Shown: in pieces, positions 12,126 through 23,268 of the stretch
How positions within the stretch are numbered: position 1 is the stretch's first letter
How the letters are laid out: each line of letters opens with the position of its first letter
NCBI GenBank assembly: GCA_024741835.1
Contig: JAENRP010000028.1
Location: forward strand, 18,918 to 82,917
DNA: 64,000 nucleotides
Reading direction: 5' to 3'
DNA from: Diplocarpon mali
Taxonomy: Eukaryota > Ascomycota > Leotiomycetes > Helotiales > Drepanopezizaceae
Made by a program: the position numbers and the translations under genes
The notes under the pieces: generated by a model
Told to the model about the DNA's origin: nothing
Seen by the model: the letters and a program-made list of their open reading frames with translations, nothing else
The model's database searches: none

Positions 12126-13781
12126 GTAGTCGGATTGAATTCTCGACTGAGAAGAGGGTGGATATGCCTCAAGCCTCAGATCCAGCTATCCATCATCTCG
12201 GCCGCCTTCTGTGGGTTCCGACTCTAGCTGGGCTTGTGGGAGCTTGCCTCCCTTAGTCAAACTCTGCACCTCTGCACCGACGGGAGTCGAGTCCTTTGCC
12301 TCCTCATCGAGTCCTCTCTCTCGGTATTCCTCTCGAAGCAAAGCAAACCTAGGAATTTACACCACATCGCAGTCTATCTCGTCCCAGAAGAATAACTACC
12401 TTAGGCGAGCTACGAGGTGCCCGTGCCGTGGTTTGCACGTACTACGGAGATATTTTGTTGCAAGAACCGTCGTCTGCACCGAATCGCCGCGTGTGACGTA
12501 GGTGAAACGCTTCTCTCTGGAAGAAGTCTCCACCGTGCTGGCACGTAGACGATGCAGCCGCGCTCCGGCGTCTTGGCGATTGTTTACCTTGCACACAACC
12601 ACAGCCACTTCGTTTGTTATATGGGAGAAAATATCAGCATGTTCGCGCAAGTACGTTCTCGTACATGGACGAGATTCTGATGCCCTCGCTGACGATGAAT
12701 GAGGTGAGGTCGGGTAGCTCGAAGCCCCTATCCTACTCGGGCTTCCCCTTCGTACCTCGCGAGTGTTTACTACCACTGGCTGTGAAGTAGATCGAAACTT
12801 CTCGATCATTTGGTTGATAAGATGGAGCGAGTATCTTTCCGTGTGTCTCCTTCCTGCGGGAAAAAAAAGGGAAAGAAAAAAAACCAGAACGATACCTGAT
12901 CTGACCTAGACACAGATACCTTGATGGTATCGGATGGCAAGTGCTCTTTGATACAGCACAATTCCTATCTGAGGGTCGTTCTCATCTTTCTAGCCTTCAC
13001 GATCGTCATGGCTGCTGTTTGTGGGGAGAATCGGGAATCATGAGCCAGGGCATCTAGATTCAGGAATATGGGGCTCCCAGGTTCCTTCGCGCGCAAAACA
13101 ACAACGTTACCCGAACCAATCTGAAGACACCAGACTCCTCTCTACCAAATAATACTAGTGGTAGTATGATATCCGGGCGGTTGGGGGCAACGAATCTGGC
13201 ATTTGCTGCCGACATCGAGGTTTAGGCTCACGAAGCACGTCAAAACTACTGGCCCTTAACTTAGCGCTATATCCTTTTCTTCAATCGCGCAGCTGCCTGC
13301 TCGCCCTCTAGTACAATGTTTAACAAATATCCGAGACATATGTGCTCAAGTGCAGAAGATGGTTTCTGCAAGCAGATCCATAGCCTGGGTGTGACGTATG
13401 TATGGATAAGGAGAGTAGGAGTGACCGGCTCTCACGACTGGCTTTCTCTTCCTGGCCACATTTCAGCAGTGCCTACCAGATCAGAAGAAGAAAATCGTGT
13501 TGGGAAACCGAATCCGCCCTGGTCACAATTCAGACCAGAAGAACTATTTAAGTAGCTGATTCCGCCCTCGTTCTTCGCAATCCCTCAGACTCTCTGGTCA
13601 CTTTCAATCGACGGCACACGCTTCATACTCAGATCCTGCCTGTTTTGAATCTTCTACCAGCCTCAAGCCCTCCTCTTCCCTCTTATCCATCTTCTCTTCT
13701 TTTCCATCTTCCGTCGCCGCACTTCCAACTTTGTCCACGTCCATACACACCAAACAGCAAAGTAAACACGACCCGGCAAAG

Positions 13782-14497
13782 ATGGGATCGGTGGAGATGG
13801 AGACGGTCGGCGTCGTGGCTGGTTTCCTGCAGCCAGCGCGTGAGATGGCTTCGGAGGTGAGAAGACACCTGTGCTCGCTCTTCCTTTTCATGATTTCTCG
13901 GGACCTCATCTCGCAACATCACTATTCAATTCTCCAGAAGACAACTCATTAAACGAGAGCTAACATCATAAAAAGGTGTCCTCAGCGGACTTGGGAGCGG
14001 CGAGTACCTTGCTGCTCGTGAGGCGGAGAATCACCCGGGAGAACGCAGCCGCGAACGCCCTGCTTCTCATGAGCCGGGGACGCACCGAGGAGAGCGCCGG
14101 GGCGCTCGTGCTGATGTCCATCAGCCGCGGGTGTAATGCTACCGCCATCGCCTCGGCCCGCGCAGAGATTCTTGCGGGGGGTCGCACTGGGGCCACGGAT
14201 GAGGGTGCGTATCTCTGGAGCAGATTCGCGCCGAGCCCGGCCTGGGTCGCCACGCCAGACGACACGGATACCGAGATGGAGGATTCCGATGTCAAGGCCA
14301 CTCCGGCCTCCGTGCGCGCCCCCTGCGCCTCCAAGAAGGCGACTTCAAGGCGCAGTCGTCAGCCAGGTAAGAGGTCTCTGCAGGAGGTGGACGCCGGGGT
14401 TGCGACGAATGCTCCCAGCGTCAAGCGTCCCCGTCTCTCGCCCGTGGAGAGGGCCGCCGTCAGAGAAGCCAGAAGGCTGGCATATGCTACCGCATAG
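13782..14497 (+). CDS. small basic protein of unknown function (2 exons)
   Basis: Not recognised. Exon 1 is 13782-13856, starting with ATG in a good context (GCAAAGATGG); a 119-nt intron follows (13857-13975, GTGAGA donor, GCTAAC branch site, AAAAAG acceptor); exon 2 is 13976-14497. The product is 198 aa. The first ~70 residues are Ala/Arg/Leu-rich (LLLVRRRITREN, LLLMSRGRTEES); the middle has an acidic patch DDTDTEMEDSDVK; the C-terminal third is strongly basic with candidate nuclear-localisation signals (KKATSRRSRQPGKR, SVKRPRLSPVER). Composition suggests a nuclear protein. GC content is higher than in the surrounding stretch, which supports a real gene. A single-copy lineage-specific gene is possible. 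Confidence 0.55.
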
Positions 14498-17400
14498 TGT
14501 TTTCTTTCCTTGGACGTGAGCTCGTCGAGACTGGAGGATAGAGCGAGTTCGTCAAGTAAGAAAAAGATACTCTTACCCGCTGGCCCTTGATCCCCAATGT
14601 CTGCTAATCACTCCGCAAATAGATATGCCATCGCCGTCTTCTCTGTCGGCCGCCCGCGCCCCCGATGAGTTTTTTTCTCCTCGAACCGCGCATTTCCCTC
14701 TTTACATCAGAGCATGTAGGCAATAAATGTCTACGTCGAGGTGTCACGATTAACGACGAATCCACGACGCTTGACCCTCGATGACTGATGAGGATGACCT
14801 CTACTCACAACTGGCATGACCCCGAGAGACCCAATCTCTCTCGCATAGCCTGGCTTTATTGTTTCTGGAGGATCTTGGGCGTGAAGCAAGATACGCTTGT
14901 CGGTCGTGTGAGTTCGGACACCGGTGGCCCAGGGATTTCACACCCTGATCTCTGTACTTGCTTTGGGGCGTTTTACCTCTTTTTTTTTCTCTCTCGCAAA
15001 TCTGGCGATCTTTCATAGCGGTACACCAGACTTTTATTTACCCAGCTGGCGATGGCGGTACGAGAAGGCCTGATAGATTCATGCGTTCTCGGGAGAACGC
15101 TCGCGAGGTGGGCTGGTGTGGACTCTGGACGGTGGCGACTTCTGCAACATGTTTAGCACAATTCTTATAATCAATCTTAAAATAGTAGCATATTTTCAGC
15201 ATCCTCGTGAGCCCAAGCCCTGGTGTGTAGATATGCTGGATAATTTGATGAGTATTCGAGGTCGTGCTAACGTTGTTTACTTGGTCGCTTGTGATAATCC
15301 CTGTTGGATCTCGGTGCAATTGCGGGCGGAGGGCACGTGAGGAATGGCAAGTCACTTGCGGCATCCTGCGGGCCCATAATCATCAGGGCGTTGAGCTACA
15401 GGGGTTCAAGGTACGACCGCATTACCGAGTATCGCAACGGGGTTGAGGATTGCAACTGGGTAAGGGCTGAGTAGTAAGTCGTAATTGAGCGGTCGTCTAT
15501 AGAATTAAGTCAGGAGAAGGACTATACGGGGGTAGTGTTTTTTTCCAAGGGGTAAGAGTTGCAGAGAGATATAATACCTGTCATACTATAAGTTGAGCTG
15601 TATGAAGCGCATAAAGCAGCGTTGGCTGATGCATTTTCACAATGCTGCTTGGGAGTCGTTTTGAAGTTTACTTTGTATATGTCTCGACTCCTTATTTCTT
15701 CAAGAGGAAGAAGAGGTCGGAGAAGATGGGTCAGAAGCAGGGTTTCTTTGTCAACCCAAAAGTGCTCTGGAATACGGTTTGCGCCGGAGGTTTGATGGGA
15801 CGGTGTTTGGTTGCTGTAAGGTGAGATAATCACTAACTTCAAAATGGAAAAGGAACAAACTATATCAACTCGGACACAGAAGTGGTTGTCAATACCCTGA
15901 ACTCGTATATCTGTTTGAAAATGTATATAGTCAAGGGGCTTTTCACTAGCACTTGAAATGAAATAGTATACTATTAACGCGATAGGATCTATAGGACTTA
16001 ACTACGTGAAACAAAAATTCATCGGAAATTCTCTTTAGACCCAGTTCTCTGGACACTCGACAGATTAACGATTACGATGGATGTCAGCTGCAAGTGCTTG
16101 TACTAGCAGCTCAAGATCAAGATACTCTAACAGTAATAACAAACAGAATGCTGCAAAAACGAGAGTGCAGGGAGGTCCAGCAACGCAGTTCTTGATGTTC
16201 TTGAGTCTCAGAAAGTCAGATGTACGTGCCAATTCGCTATATGGCATATAGTTCTCCACTGCCAATAGATATCGCTCTTTCGCGCGATTAGTTTATTTGC
16301 TCTGGCGGTAGTTGCAGACTAAATTAGTTTAGCTAGCCTTGTAGAAAGCAATCATTGCCAGCCACATATTCGAGAGGTTGATGAGCAATAGTAATGAAGT
16401 TCAAACTCTCCATCTTGTGTGGTTTAAAATAGCTCAAGGGGTTTTGAGGACAATTTCAAAGATGTTTTGCCTTGTATCAATACAAGCAGTAGGCGAAAAA
16501 GCTTTGAAGACTACGACAAAGATACTACCAGACGTGTTTGAGAGCGAGTTTGGATAAAAGCATGGATCGGTACCGCACTTAGTTGACCTCTTGTGCATAT
16601 GATCGAGCTCGGTTGCAAGGCTTTTATAATGCCAGCGCAGAAAGGTCAGCCTAGATCAAGAAGCAGATCCCCATTTGTACGAACCAGCATCTCACGATCT
16701 CGACGACACACGAGCGCCAGAGGCTTCAGAATCTTCACTAGGTCTTTGGAAGAAGGGCGATACTGTAGCATGGGAGGCTAGCCTTTTTGACGGCGTGAAA
16801 AGAAATTGCAGCGATGGCTGCTTTCCTCGATTCGACAACGTCGCAGTTGACGGGAATCAGATAAAAATTGGGTTTGGGATCCTGTTATCAAAAACGGTGA
16901 AAATGAGAAGGAAAGAGAAGAAGAGTGTTACGATGAAATAGAGGAGGCGGCGAAGGCCGCGGACTAGGTAGAGGTGAAGAGAGGAGGAAAGGGAGAAGAG
17001 CTAGAATTGCAGGATCAACGGGGCGAATAGGAAAAATTGTACAGTAACAGGGAGAAGTAGATGATTGGGAAGATGAATGGGAAGAAGAGTCCGATGATTC
17101 ATAGATTCATTCAGCCAGGGCTGAGGCTTCAGAATGAACAATCGGAGGTTACGACGAACAAACTAGAGAGGATTGTTTTTCTTTCATCTCAATGCTATAA
17201 ATGAAAAATAAAGTTCTTCCAAGTCATGCTTGTCTTCAATATACGTTGCAGTATAGCACGCTATATATCGAGAGACGCCGATGCCGGATCAAATTCACAG
17301 GATATTACTCTCATGGACACTTGAGGCAGTAAATCAAAGGTTAATCAGGCTATTCTAACTGCTAAAATCTCGACGCAAAGCCCTCTTGAAACTGACTATT

Positions 17401-19644
17401 TCCTTGACTGTTACGACATCCCCAGGTAACTGACATTGATGCTAGATATTACAGTCTCCTCGGAATCAGCAGCACTTCCATTTCGATACCATTGGAGCGG
17501 GAAAAATTAAGAAGATCGGCCTCTTCGGAAGTCTATGATCTGTTTGATCAGCTTCGATTAGCGACAGTTTGCTTCTTGTTGAATAGGGCGATCAGTCTGG
17601 TGAGGGGGACTTCGGGAAGAATACTCTCGATGATACAGAAGGTTCGATAGATGACAGAGGTTGGGCGACGGATATGAACATAGGAGTGTCTGTTGATGAC
17701 CCGAGGGTCATTCTTTTTGAAAACGATTGAATTCAAGGGGTTTGCATAAAGATTCGGTTCGTTTACATCGGACGGAGAGGGCTTATGGTATTGGGCATCT
17801 CGTATCTGTTGGTAACTTAGTGCCTGGCCAGATTTTCCGAGGCCCGAACTGAGTCTCAAGGCGCTCTTCTGCGATGGGGGAAGACTTGGTACTAGACTCA
17901 GGGGTCACGTACTCCTACGTATTCTAACTTGCTGGCCGCATCCTTATTCTTGAGCCCCTTGTTCCCATGTGTATAGATCGGGAGGCCGACGAAATGATTC
18001 GCGAATCTGGACTGCTCAGGTCAGCGTCATATCACGGAGAAGACAAGAACAGCCTCCAAGCTATTTTTGGAGGGGGCGGGTTCGGGAATCAGACTGACTA
18101 TAACAACAAACTTCCTGATCTTTGTAAAGACCTTCCCGTACTCTGTTTGAGTGATGAATTCCGACGACCCGATCTTGGCTGAAGGGTCAAAGTAAAGCGG
18201 TTCGGTAAACGGAAATGAGACAATGTTCCCGAGTCTGAAGTCTTGCTTTTTGTAGAGCTGGCCGTATACTCTCCCAATTTTCCCGCTGTCTCTGAGCCTC
18301 TCGGCTGTTGTTAATTGAACTTCATTGTCAGATGCGTCTTCGAATAATATAGAGTTAGAAGTCGAAGCCCGTGTCTTGCTTGGTTGAGGGGGGATGTTTA
18401 CTGGGCTTGGCTCGCGTTTATTTATGTTTTTTTTTCGCAGAAATTGACCTGGTTTCGACGAGGTTCTCTTTTTGGCCTTTTTTGTCGATCTTCTTCGTTG
18501 TTGTCTTTGAAGAAGGCTTCGGGGATGGCTTTTGAGATGGGCTGGAATTTCTACCAGGTGTGATTCGTAAGGGTGACATTGCTTTTACCTCGAGTCTCCC
18601 GGTTGCTGCATAGACCGCAGTAAAATTAATCCATCCTCGCAGACTCCTCCCCGGTGCTGGGACTAGAGAATAGTTCTCTCTGATCTTTGAAGTTTCATTG
18701 TCTTTGAGCTTTTTGTCGAGTAATCAAAGTCTTTGGTGTCATCTTATCTTTGAAGTTTCATTGTCTTTGAGCTTTTTGTCGACTAATCAAAGTCTTTGGT
18801 GTAAACAAAGATCATCTCGCCCGCTTGCAGAACACCTCTTCTTTCTTGAAAGGACTTCAAAGAGAACGACGATTTCAGCTCCTTCGAGTGTGGCAGTGGC
18901 AAAGAGAGTTGAAGTTCTATCTGATTTATTTTTTTAGGGTTGACGACCTAGTGGAGGTTCTGATATTGGTCTAACACATGATCACTGAACCAATCGACCA
19001 AGTTCACCGGCAATCGAGCTTGCCACGTTAGGAAACCGGATTTCCAGGTAAATGGTCCATCTTTTCGTATTTAATACTGACTAGATGGCGCTCCAGATAC
19101 AGAACTTGCTGCCTCAATACCATTTATGTAACTTGAATTTTTCTTCAACGTCTCCAGCCCCTATGACAAGACTCTGCAGATCTTCGTAGTCGACTTTGCG
19201 CCCAACAAAGCTTGACCAGTCTTATGAGAACAGAATTGGAAGGTAGTCTGAATATGTGACTTGTTTCAGCCATAATAGTTGCATTTGCGAACTTTCGCTA
19301 GACGCTCATAAAGTTGTGGAAAGGAAGATTCTAATGAAGATTTGCAGTAAGGAGTAATACGCCTGGTTTTACTAAGCTCATTCTTGTGGAGCCTGAGTCA
19401 AAGTCCTCTCCAGCCATAAGTATGAATTGGGACGTATACTACTTGCCCCACAAGAGCATACGTATAGGGACTTTGCAAAGGTAGACGGCACCTAAACACT
19501 GCGAGACTTGCGGTTTGCGTATCAAGAATTGGAAGCCAAGGCAAAGCCGCTGAAATGATAGATGGAAGCTTTCCTCTCGCAGCATCTTCCCGCGGTCTCT
19601 ACGATCGCTATCGAGTATGGGGTCAGAGTTGGAGCTGCGGCGCT
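14498..19644. other. 5 kb AT-rich gene-poor stretch
   Basis: No supportable gene. A minus-strand frame at 17548-17859 (~100 codons) has protein-like composition (NPLNSIVFKKNDPRVINRH) but no start, no partner exon upstream (stops in all frames) and no recognisable family; it may be the relic of a last exon. A 57-bp tandem duplication lies at 18683-18802. The remainder shows short chance frames only. Confidence 0.45.
18683..18802. repeat. 57-bp tandem duplication (period 63 bp)
   Basis: Copies at 18683-18739 and 18746-18802 differ at a single base (gtcgagtaatc versus gtcgactaatc). Both carry ATCTTTGAAGTTTCATTG and TCAAAGTCTTTGGTGT. The near identity implies a recent duplication. No gene is associated. 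Confidence 0.9.
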
Positions 19645-20379
19645 CTACTCTACGATGACTTGGATGAAGGGGATATAAGCGTCTAGTGCAGCAACTGGTT
19701 GCTCTTCTGCAGCAGCTTTAGCTGTCGCTTCAATAGAGTCACTCCGATATCCTCCTCCGTCCAGAGGTGGCTTCTCTTCTTCGTTTCCACGCTCTTTGAA
19801 TTTGGCCCGCTCGCGGTAGCCCTGGCTGTGTGTGCTGATATTCGCGGCAGCTTTTTGCCGTCTGGCACTCGGTGGTTTCCGCAATCTCGGGCGCATTTTG
19901 ATAGTTGGAGCCTTGGAGAATTCAGAGAACCAGCCCTGAAGTCGTTCTTCCGTTCCATAGTATTTCGCTGTCGGCCCACCTAGGATATACACCAGGTCGA
20001 GTCTCGGAACGAGTGCCTGCAAGGTCACAGAAATGACTTTCATAACATTCTGAAATTCGATATCATGAAAGCCTGCGCGATGTCTGGTTGGCAAGTCGCT
20101 TCCGTGGGCCCGATGGTTGAGGCTACCTGCGGTTGTAGCTTGCGCTGAAATCTTCCGATGTATGAGGTTTCCCAGATCACCGCATTCAGCGGACGATAAA
20201 TGCAGGTCCAAATTCTACAAATAGTAAGCGTTGAAAGATTTGGTCAGAGCATACTGACGAGGATTATTCTGTCTTCGTCGTGGTCCGATAGCAACTGAAG
20301 TGAAAGCGGCTGCAGGCTCAAGATTGGCAAAATTCATCAGTTGCAGACTCACCACCATACTTGTGACTTGGTGCTGCAT
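19645..20379 (-). CDS. predicted protein of unknown function (at least 3 exons)
   Basis: Not recognised. Three exons connect in frame on the minus strand: 20379-20353 (from an ATG, MQHQVTSMV), 20309-20259 (PLSLQLLSDHDEDRIIL) and 20214-19645, giving about 215 aa. Introns start GTGAGT and GTCAGT and end TGCAG and TTGTAG. The last exon holds a plausible globular part (HIEFQ-like segment GFHDIEFQNVMKVISVTL, YILGGPTAKYYGTEER) followed by a basic, charged segment (PRLRKPPSARRQKAAA) and an Ala-rich end (VIVE). The true 5' end is uncertain: open minus-strand segments continue upstream to about 20760, with cysteine pairs (RCLLCEA), so extra upstream exons are likely. Plus-strand frames also stay open there, so coding direction upstream of 20380 is unresolved. 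Confidence 0.4.
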
Positions 20380-20797
20380 CTCAACCGAGGCAAATACGGC
20401 AAGATTCCGAGTGAGGAATCTTCATACAGCTTCACATAGCAGACACCTACTGCTGTCTTCTTCGCCGTTGTTCAACAGCCTACGAATACAACGACTGTAA
20501 TTTATGCAAAAGTCTTCATCAAGAGGAAATCAGCACAAGGAGATTTGTCTGCGGGTCTATACGCAAGGATACAAACGATACTGTCCCTTTTGCCTATCAG
20601 AACTGTGTCGACTACTCAGCTACGTGCAGCAGAATGTGGAAATCTTGACTGATATCATATCGTCCCTGGAGTAACAGGATATGGCTTCGAAATAAAAAGT
20701 TATCCAAGTCGACGCATTTTCTCCGCCAGACCTGCCCGCGCCAGAATATCACATTCGAGGAGAGTGAAGAACATTTTAGGACAATACTATGCCGAGC

Positions 20798-20803
20798 AAA
20801 AAA
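20798..20803 (-). terminator. RNA polymerase III terminator of tRNA-Ser
   Basis: Six consecutive T on the minus strand, nine bases past the tRNA 3' end, the canonical Pol III stop signal. Confidence 0.85.
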
Positions 20804-20811
20804 GAAATGCT

Positions 20812-20892
20812 CGACGACTGCAGGATTTGAACCTACGCTCCCGAAGGAAGTAGATTTCTAGTCTACCGCGTTAACCACTCCGCCAAATCGCC
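20812..20892 (-). tRNA. tRNA-Ser (AGA anticodon), no intron
   Basis: An 81-nt type II tRNA. The acceptor stem GGCGATT pairs with AGTCGTC (two G-T wobbles), and the discriminator is G, usual for tRNA-Ser. The anticodon arm reads GTAGACTAGAAATCTAC with anticodon AGA in the loop CTAGAAA. A variable arm (TTCCTTCGGGAG) and a T arm with GGTTCAAATCC follow; the A-box-like TGGCGGAGTGGTTAACGCG is present. No intron. A T6 Pol III terminator lies just downstream. Confidence 0.95.
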
Positions 20893-21521
20893 TAGTGGCA
20901 GGGCTGGAAGGACTAAGAGCTTTATATATTGTAAATGATTTTATTGGCACGTGACCCTAGACCATCTCTTCACTCTCAGAGTGCAGCCAGAGTAGTGCAG
21001 AGCTGGAGGAGCCAAGACAGAGAATTCTCAATACCACGGTATCACAATCACTCGCCAGGCTCCTGCAAAAGAAGAGAAAAAGAAAAGAAAGAGATGTGGC
21101 GAGCCCGGGAAGAACTGTTTCTACAAGAAACCTCGTTTCAAACCGTCCACGATCAAGGGTGTTACAAGAATGTGTCGTCACACCTGTGAGCATCTCGTTC
21201 CAAGCAGCCAGCAGAATGCGAGAGAGTCTGTCTTACGAATGGATTGGAAAGAAGGATTGATCACAGCTTCAATCACGCCCGCCGAGGACTCCCCACAGCT
21301 TCAAACTCCTATATTTTGTGGCCCGAGCTCAAGCTCATGAAACTCCATCGAGCAGCATCTGCACCGTTGAGGTCGACGCCTCTTCCACCGTACAACAAAT
21401 ACATGCGCCATTCCCGGCAGCCGCTTTCTCATCGCCGACCGCGATTGACTCCGAAGCCAACCGGTCCGCCATCAGCAATGTGCCTCTCCTGCGACTTCAG
21501 TCCGAGAACACCCGAGCTGCG

Positions 21522-22385
21522 ATGCCGCCGATGAAGGCTCCAAAAGCCTTTCCTCTGGCCCTCAGCATTGGCACTGACATCTGCTCCATCTCGCGCATTC
21601 GAACCATCCTGAGCGGTAGGCACGCGCAAGCCTTCGTCCGCAAAGTCTTGAGGAGAGAAGAGAGAGCGCAGAGTGCGGGCATCTTGTGTGCCGTGGAGAG
21701 ATGGCACGCGCTGAACTCTGCAAGGACCAGGAGAGCCGAACGGCATTCGCTCAAGTTCGGATCAGGTGTGATTTCCGCGAGGTCAAATGGTCCGATGGGA
21801 GCTCTGCGCAGTCCCGAGGAGGACGCTTCGGAGCCGCCCAGTGCAGACGAGAACAGCGGCACCCATATACTGGAACAGGACCGGGAGGCATTCGGCGGGG
21901 GGTGGCCTCGTGCTTCTCATCTGCCGGCGTCGGGCGGAGACGATGTTACAGACCATGGGTCGGAGGGCGGGGAGAGGTTTGGGCCGGAAATGTGCGTGGA
22001 CACCAGACAAGAGACCGACGCGGACGATCTAGACACGGCGTTGGACCGGTGTGCTCAGCTGTTGGCCGGCAGGTTCGCCGCCAAAGAAGCCGCCATGAAA
22101 GCCCATCACTCCCGTCGGCTCACCTACCACTCTGTCTGTATCCTGAAGCCCCCTGCCAAGGGAGGTGAGACTGGTAGCACGCCGCCTCTGGCTGTCGTGC
22201 TATCTGAACAGGGGGAGCTACGTGGAGACCTGGAGGGCGCGAAAGAGGTCCAGATCAGCATCAGTCACGATGGTGGGTTTGCAGTTGCGAACTGCTTGGC
22301 TGCCGACCAGGGGGGTTCGGGCGAGGAGAGGATGGATAGCTTCGCGGAGGCTTTCAGGTTCGGCGCGACCGGCCACAGCGAGTGA
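21522..22385 (+). CDS. PPT2: holo-ACP synthase / 4'-phosphopantetheinyl transferase, mitochondrial type
   Basis: AcpS-family enzyme that transfers phosphopantetheine from CoA to the serine of acyl carrier protein; fungal Ppt2 serves the mitochondrial ACP. The start is the first ATG in the frame (21522; a second ATG at 21531 gives a protein three residues shorter). Predicted length is 287 aa from one exon. The N-terminus has the family motif LSIGTDICSISRI, with the Mg-binding Asp; the second core motif RFAAKEAAMKA, with the catalytic Glu/Lys, lies near residue 185; the C-terminal motif QISISHDGGFAVA closes the fold. Between about residues 60 and 165 there is a long Gly/Asp/Glu/Ser-rich insertion not expected in the core fold, so the protein is longer than typical AcpS (120-200 aa). 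No classical presequence precedes the core. Confidence 0.85.
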   Translation: MPPMKAPKAFPLALSIGTDICSISRIRTILSGRHAQAFVRKVLRREERAQSAGILCAVERWHALNSARTRRAERHSLKFGSGVISARSNGPMGALRSPEEDASEPPSADENSGTHILEQDREAFGGGWPRASHLPASGGDDVTDHGSEGGERFGPEMCVDTRQETDADDLDTALDRCAQLLAGRFAAKEAAMKAHHSRRLTYHSVCILKPPAKGGETGSTPPLAVVLSEQGELRGDLEGAKEVQISISHDGGFAVANCLAADQGGSGEERMDSFAEAFRFGATGHSE

Positions 22386-23268
22386 GGCATCGTCTGGTCC
22401 CGAGTCTGTTCTGTGACCGGACTTCACTGCCGGGGGAGCTCTGCGGAGGAGTAGTGCTTAGGAATAGGTATGCGAACCCTCAAGAAGAAATAGAAACGTA
22501 CAGGGCCGGAAAACAAATCAACCCATAGCCAGAACTCATGCCTGCGTGGACAATCCGCAACCACAACCCAGCTTTCAAGCATCACGCTTCTCGCATGTAC
22601 CGACTCGCCTGCACGCACCAGCTCTTACTCCCGATCTATAGCCACTCCCCAATCGACCACCCTCGCGCTCCCTCCGAATCGTAACGCGCACCCACGCGTC
22701 ACAGGCCCCAAGCCCCAAGCACCGACCATCGAAGCCCAGAGAGAAGAAGCAGAATAGGTAGAAGGAGAAGAAGCGGATGCGCAGTTGGCCCACGGCGACG
22801 TGCAAGGACAAGCTCGAGGGAGGTTGCGGGCTAGGGGTCAGCGAGCGCACGTGGTGTATCATTCAAAGATCCATTGCCGACTTTCACCCCTTTGCCGTCA
22901 CGCTTGTATGGGCCCTGTGGCGGGGGACATGATGAGATGGTCTGCTGGGTCTACTGACTTGCTTTCGTCCCCTCGCCTCGAGCCTGTTCAGATAACAAGC
23001 CTTTCTCTCGCCGTCTCACCCCCCGCCGCCCTGTCCCGGATCGTAAGCGTACCCATCGTCAGTCTAGGCGAACATGTCACAACCTGCCTGTCGATACCGG
23101 GGAGAGATCTGGCAAAGAATGTGATGGAAATTGCTACGAGCTCATCATCTAAATCGACTCGTCGGCCTCGGCTGGTCTTCAACTCGAGGCTAGGAGAAAA
23201 TAAAAAAAGTTAGAAAATATAGAAAAAGGGTAGAGAGAATCTGCGCCTGCCCGAGGCCTCGCTCCATC
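22386..23268. other. intergenic, nothing seen
   Basis: Between the convergent phosphopantetheinyl transferase and pectin lyase genes. Short frames on both strands only, including a 142-codon plus-strand frame at 22785-23213 with no domain or splice support. Likely 3' flanks of both genes. Confidence 0.55.

Larger units (their letters stand above)
8625..13781. other. 5 kb gene-poor stretch
   Basis: No supportable protein gene. The first ~100 bases are the 5' flank of the acidic-tail gene and include a segment (8672-8701) resembling its introns 1 and 2. A plus-strand frame at 10309-10638 is an artefact of a repetitive GGATTTGGATCTGG-like tract. GT-rich low complexity lies at 10683-10803 and a 38-bp direct repeat at 12041-12125. 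The region 13316-13555 has a 79-codon plus-strand frame without recognisable features. Confidence 0.5.
20380..21521. other. intergenic around tRNA-Ser; possible upstream exons
   Basis: Besides tRNA-Ser at 20812-20892, the part 20380-20760 has overlapping open frames on both strands and may contain further 5' exons of the minus-strand gene. The part 20893-21521 holds only short chance frames and the 5' flank of the phosphopantetheinyl transferase gene. The frame of that gene stays open upstream to 21318 but without an ATG. Confidence 0.45.
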
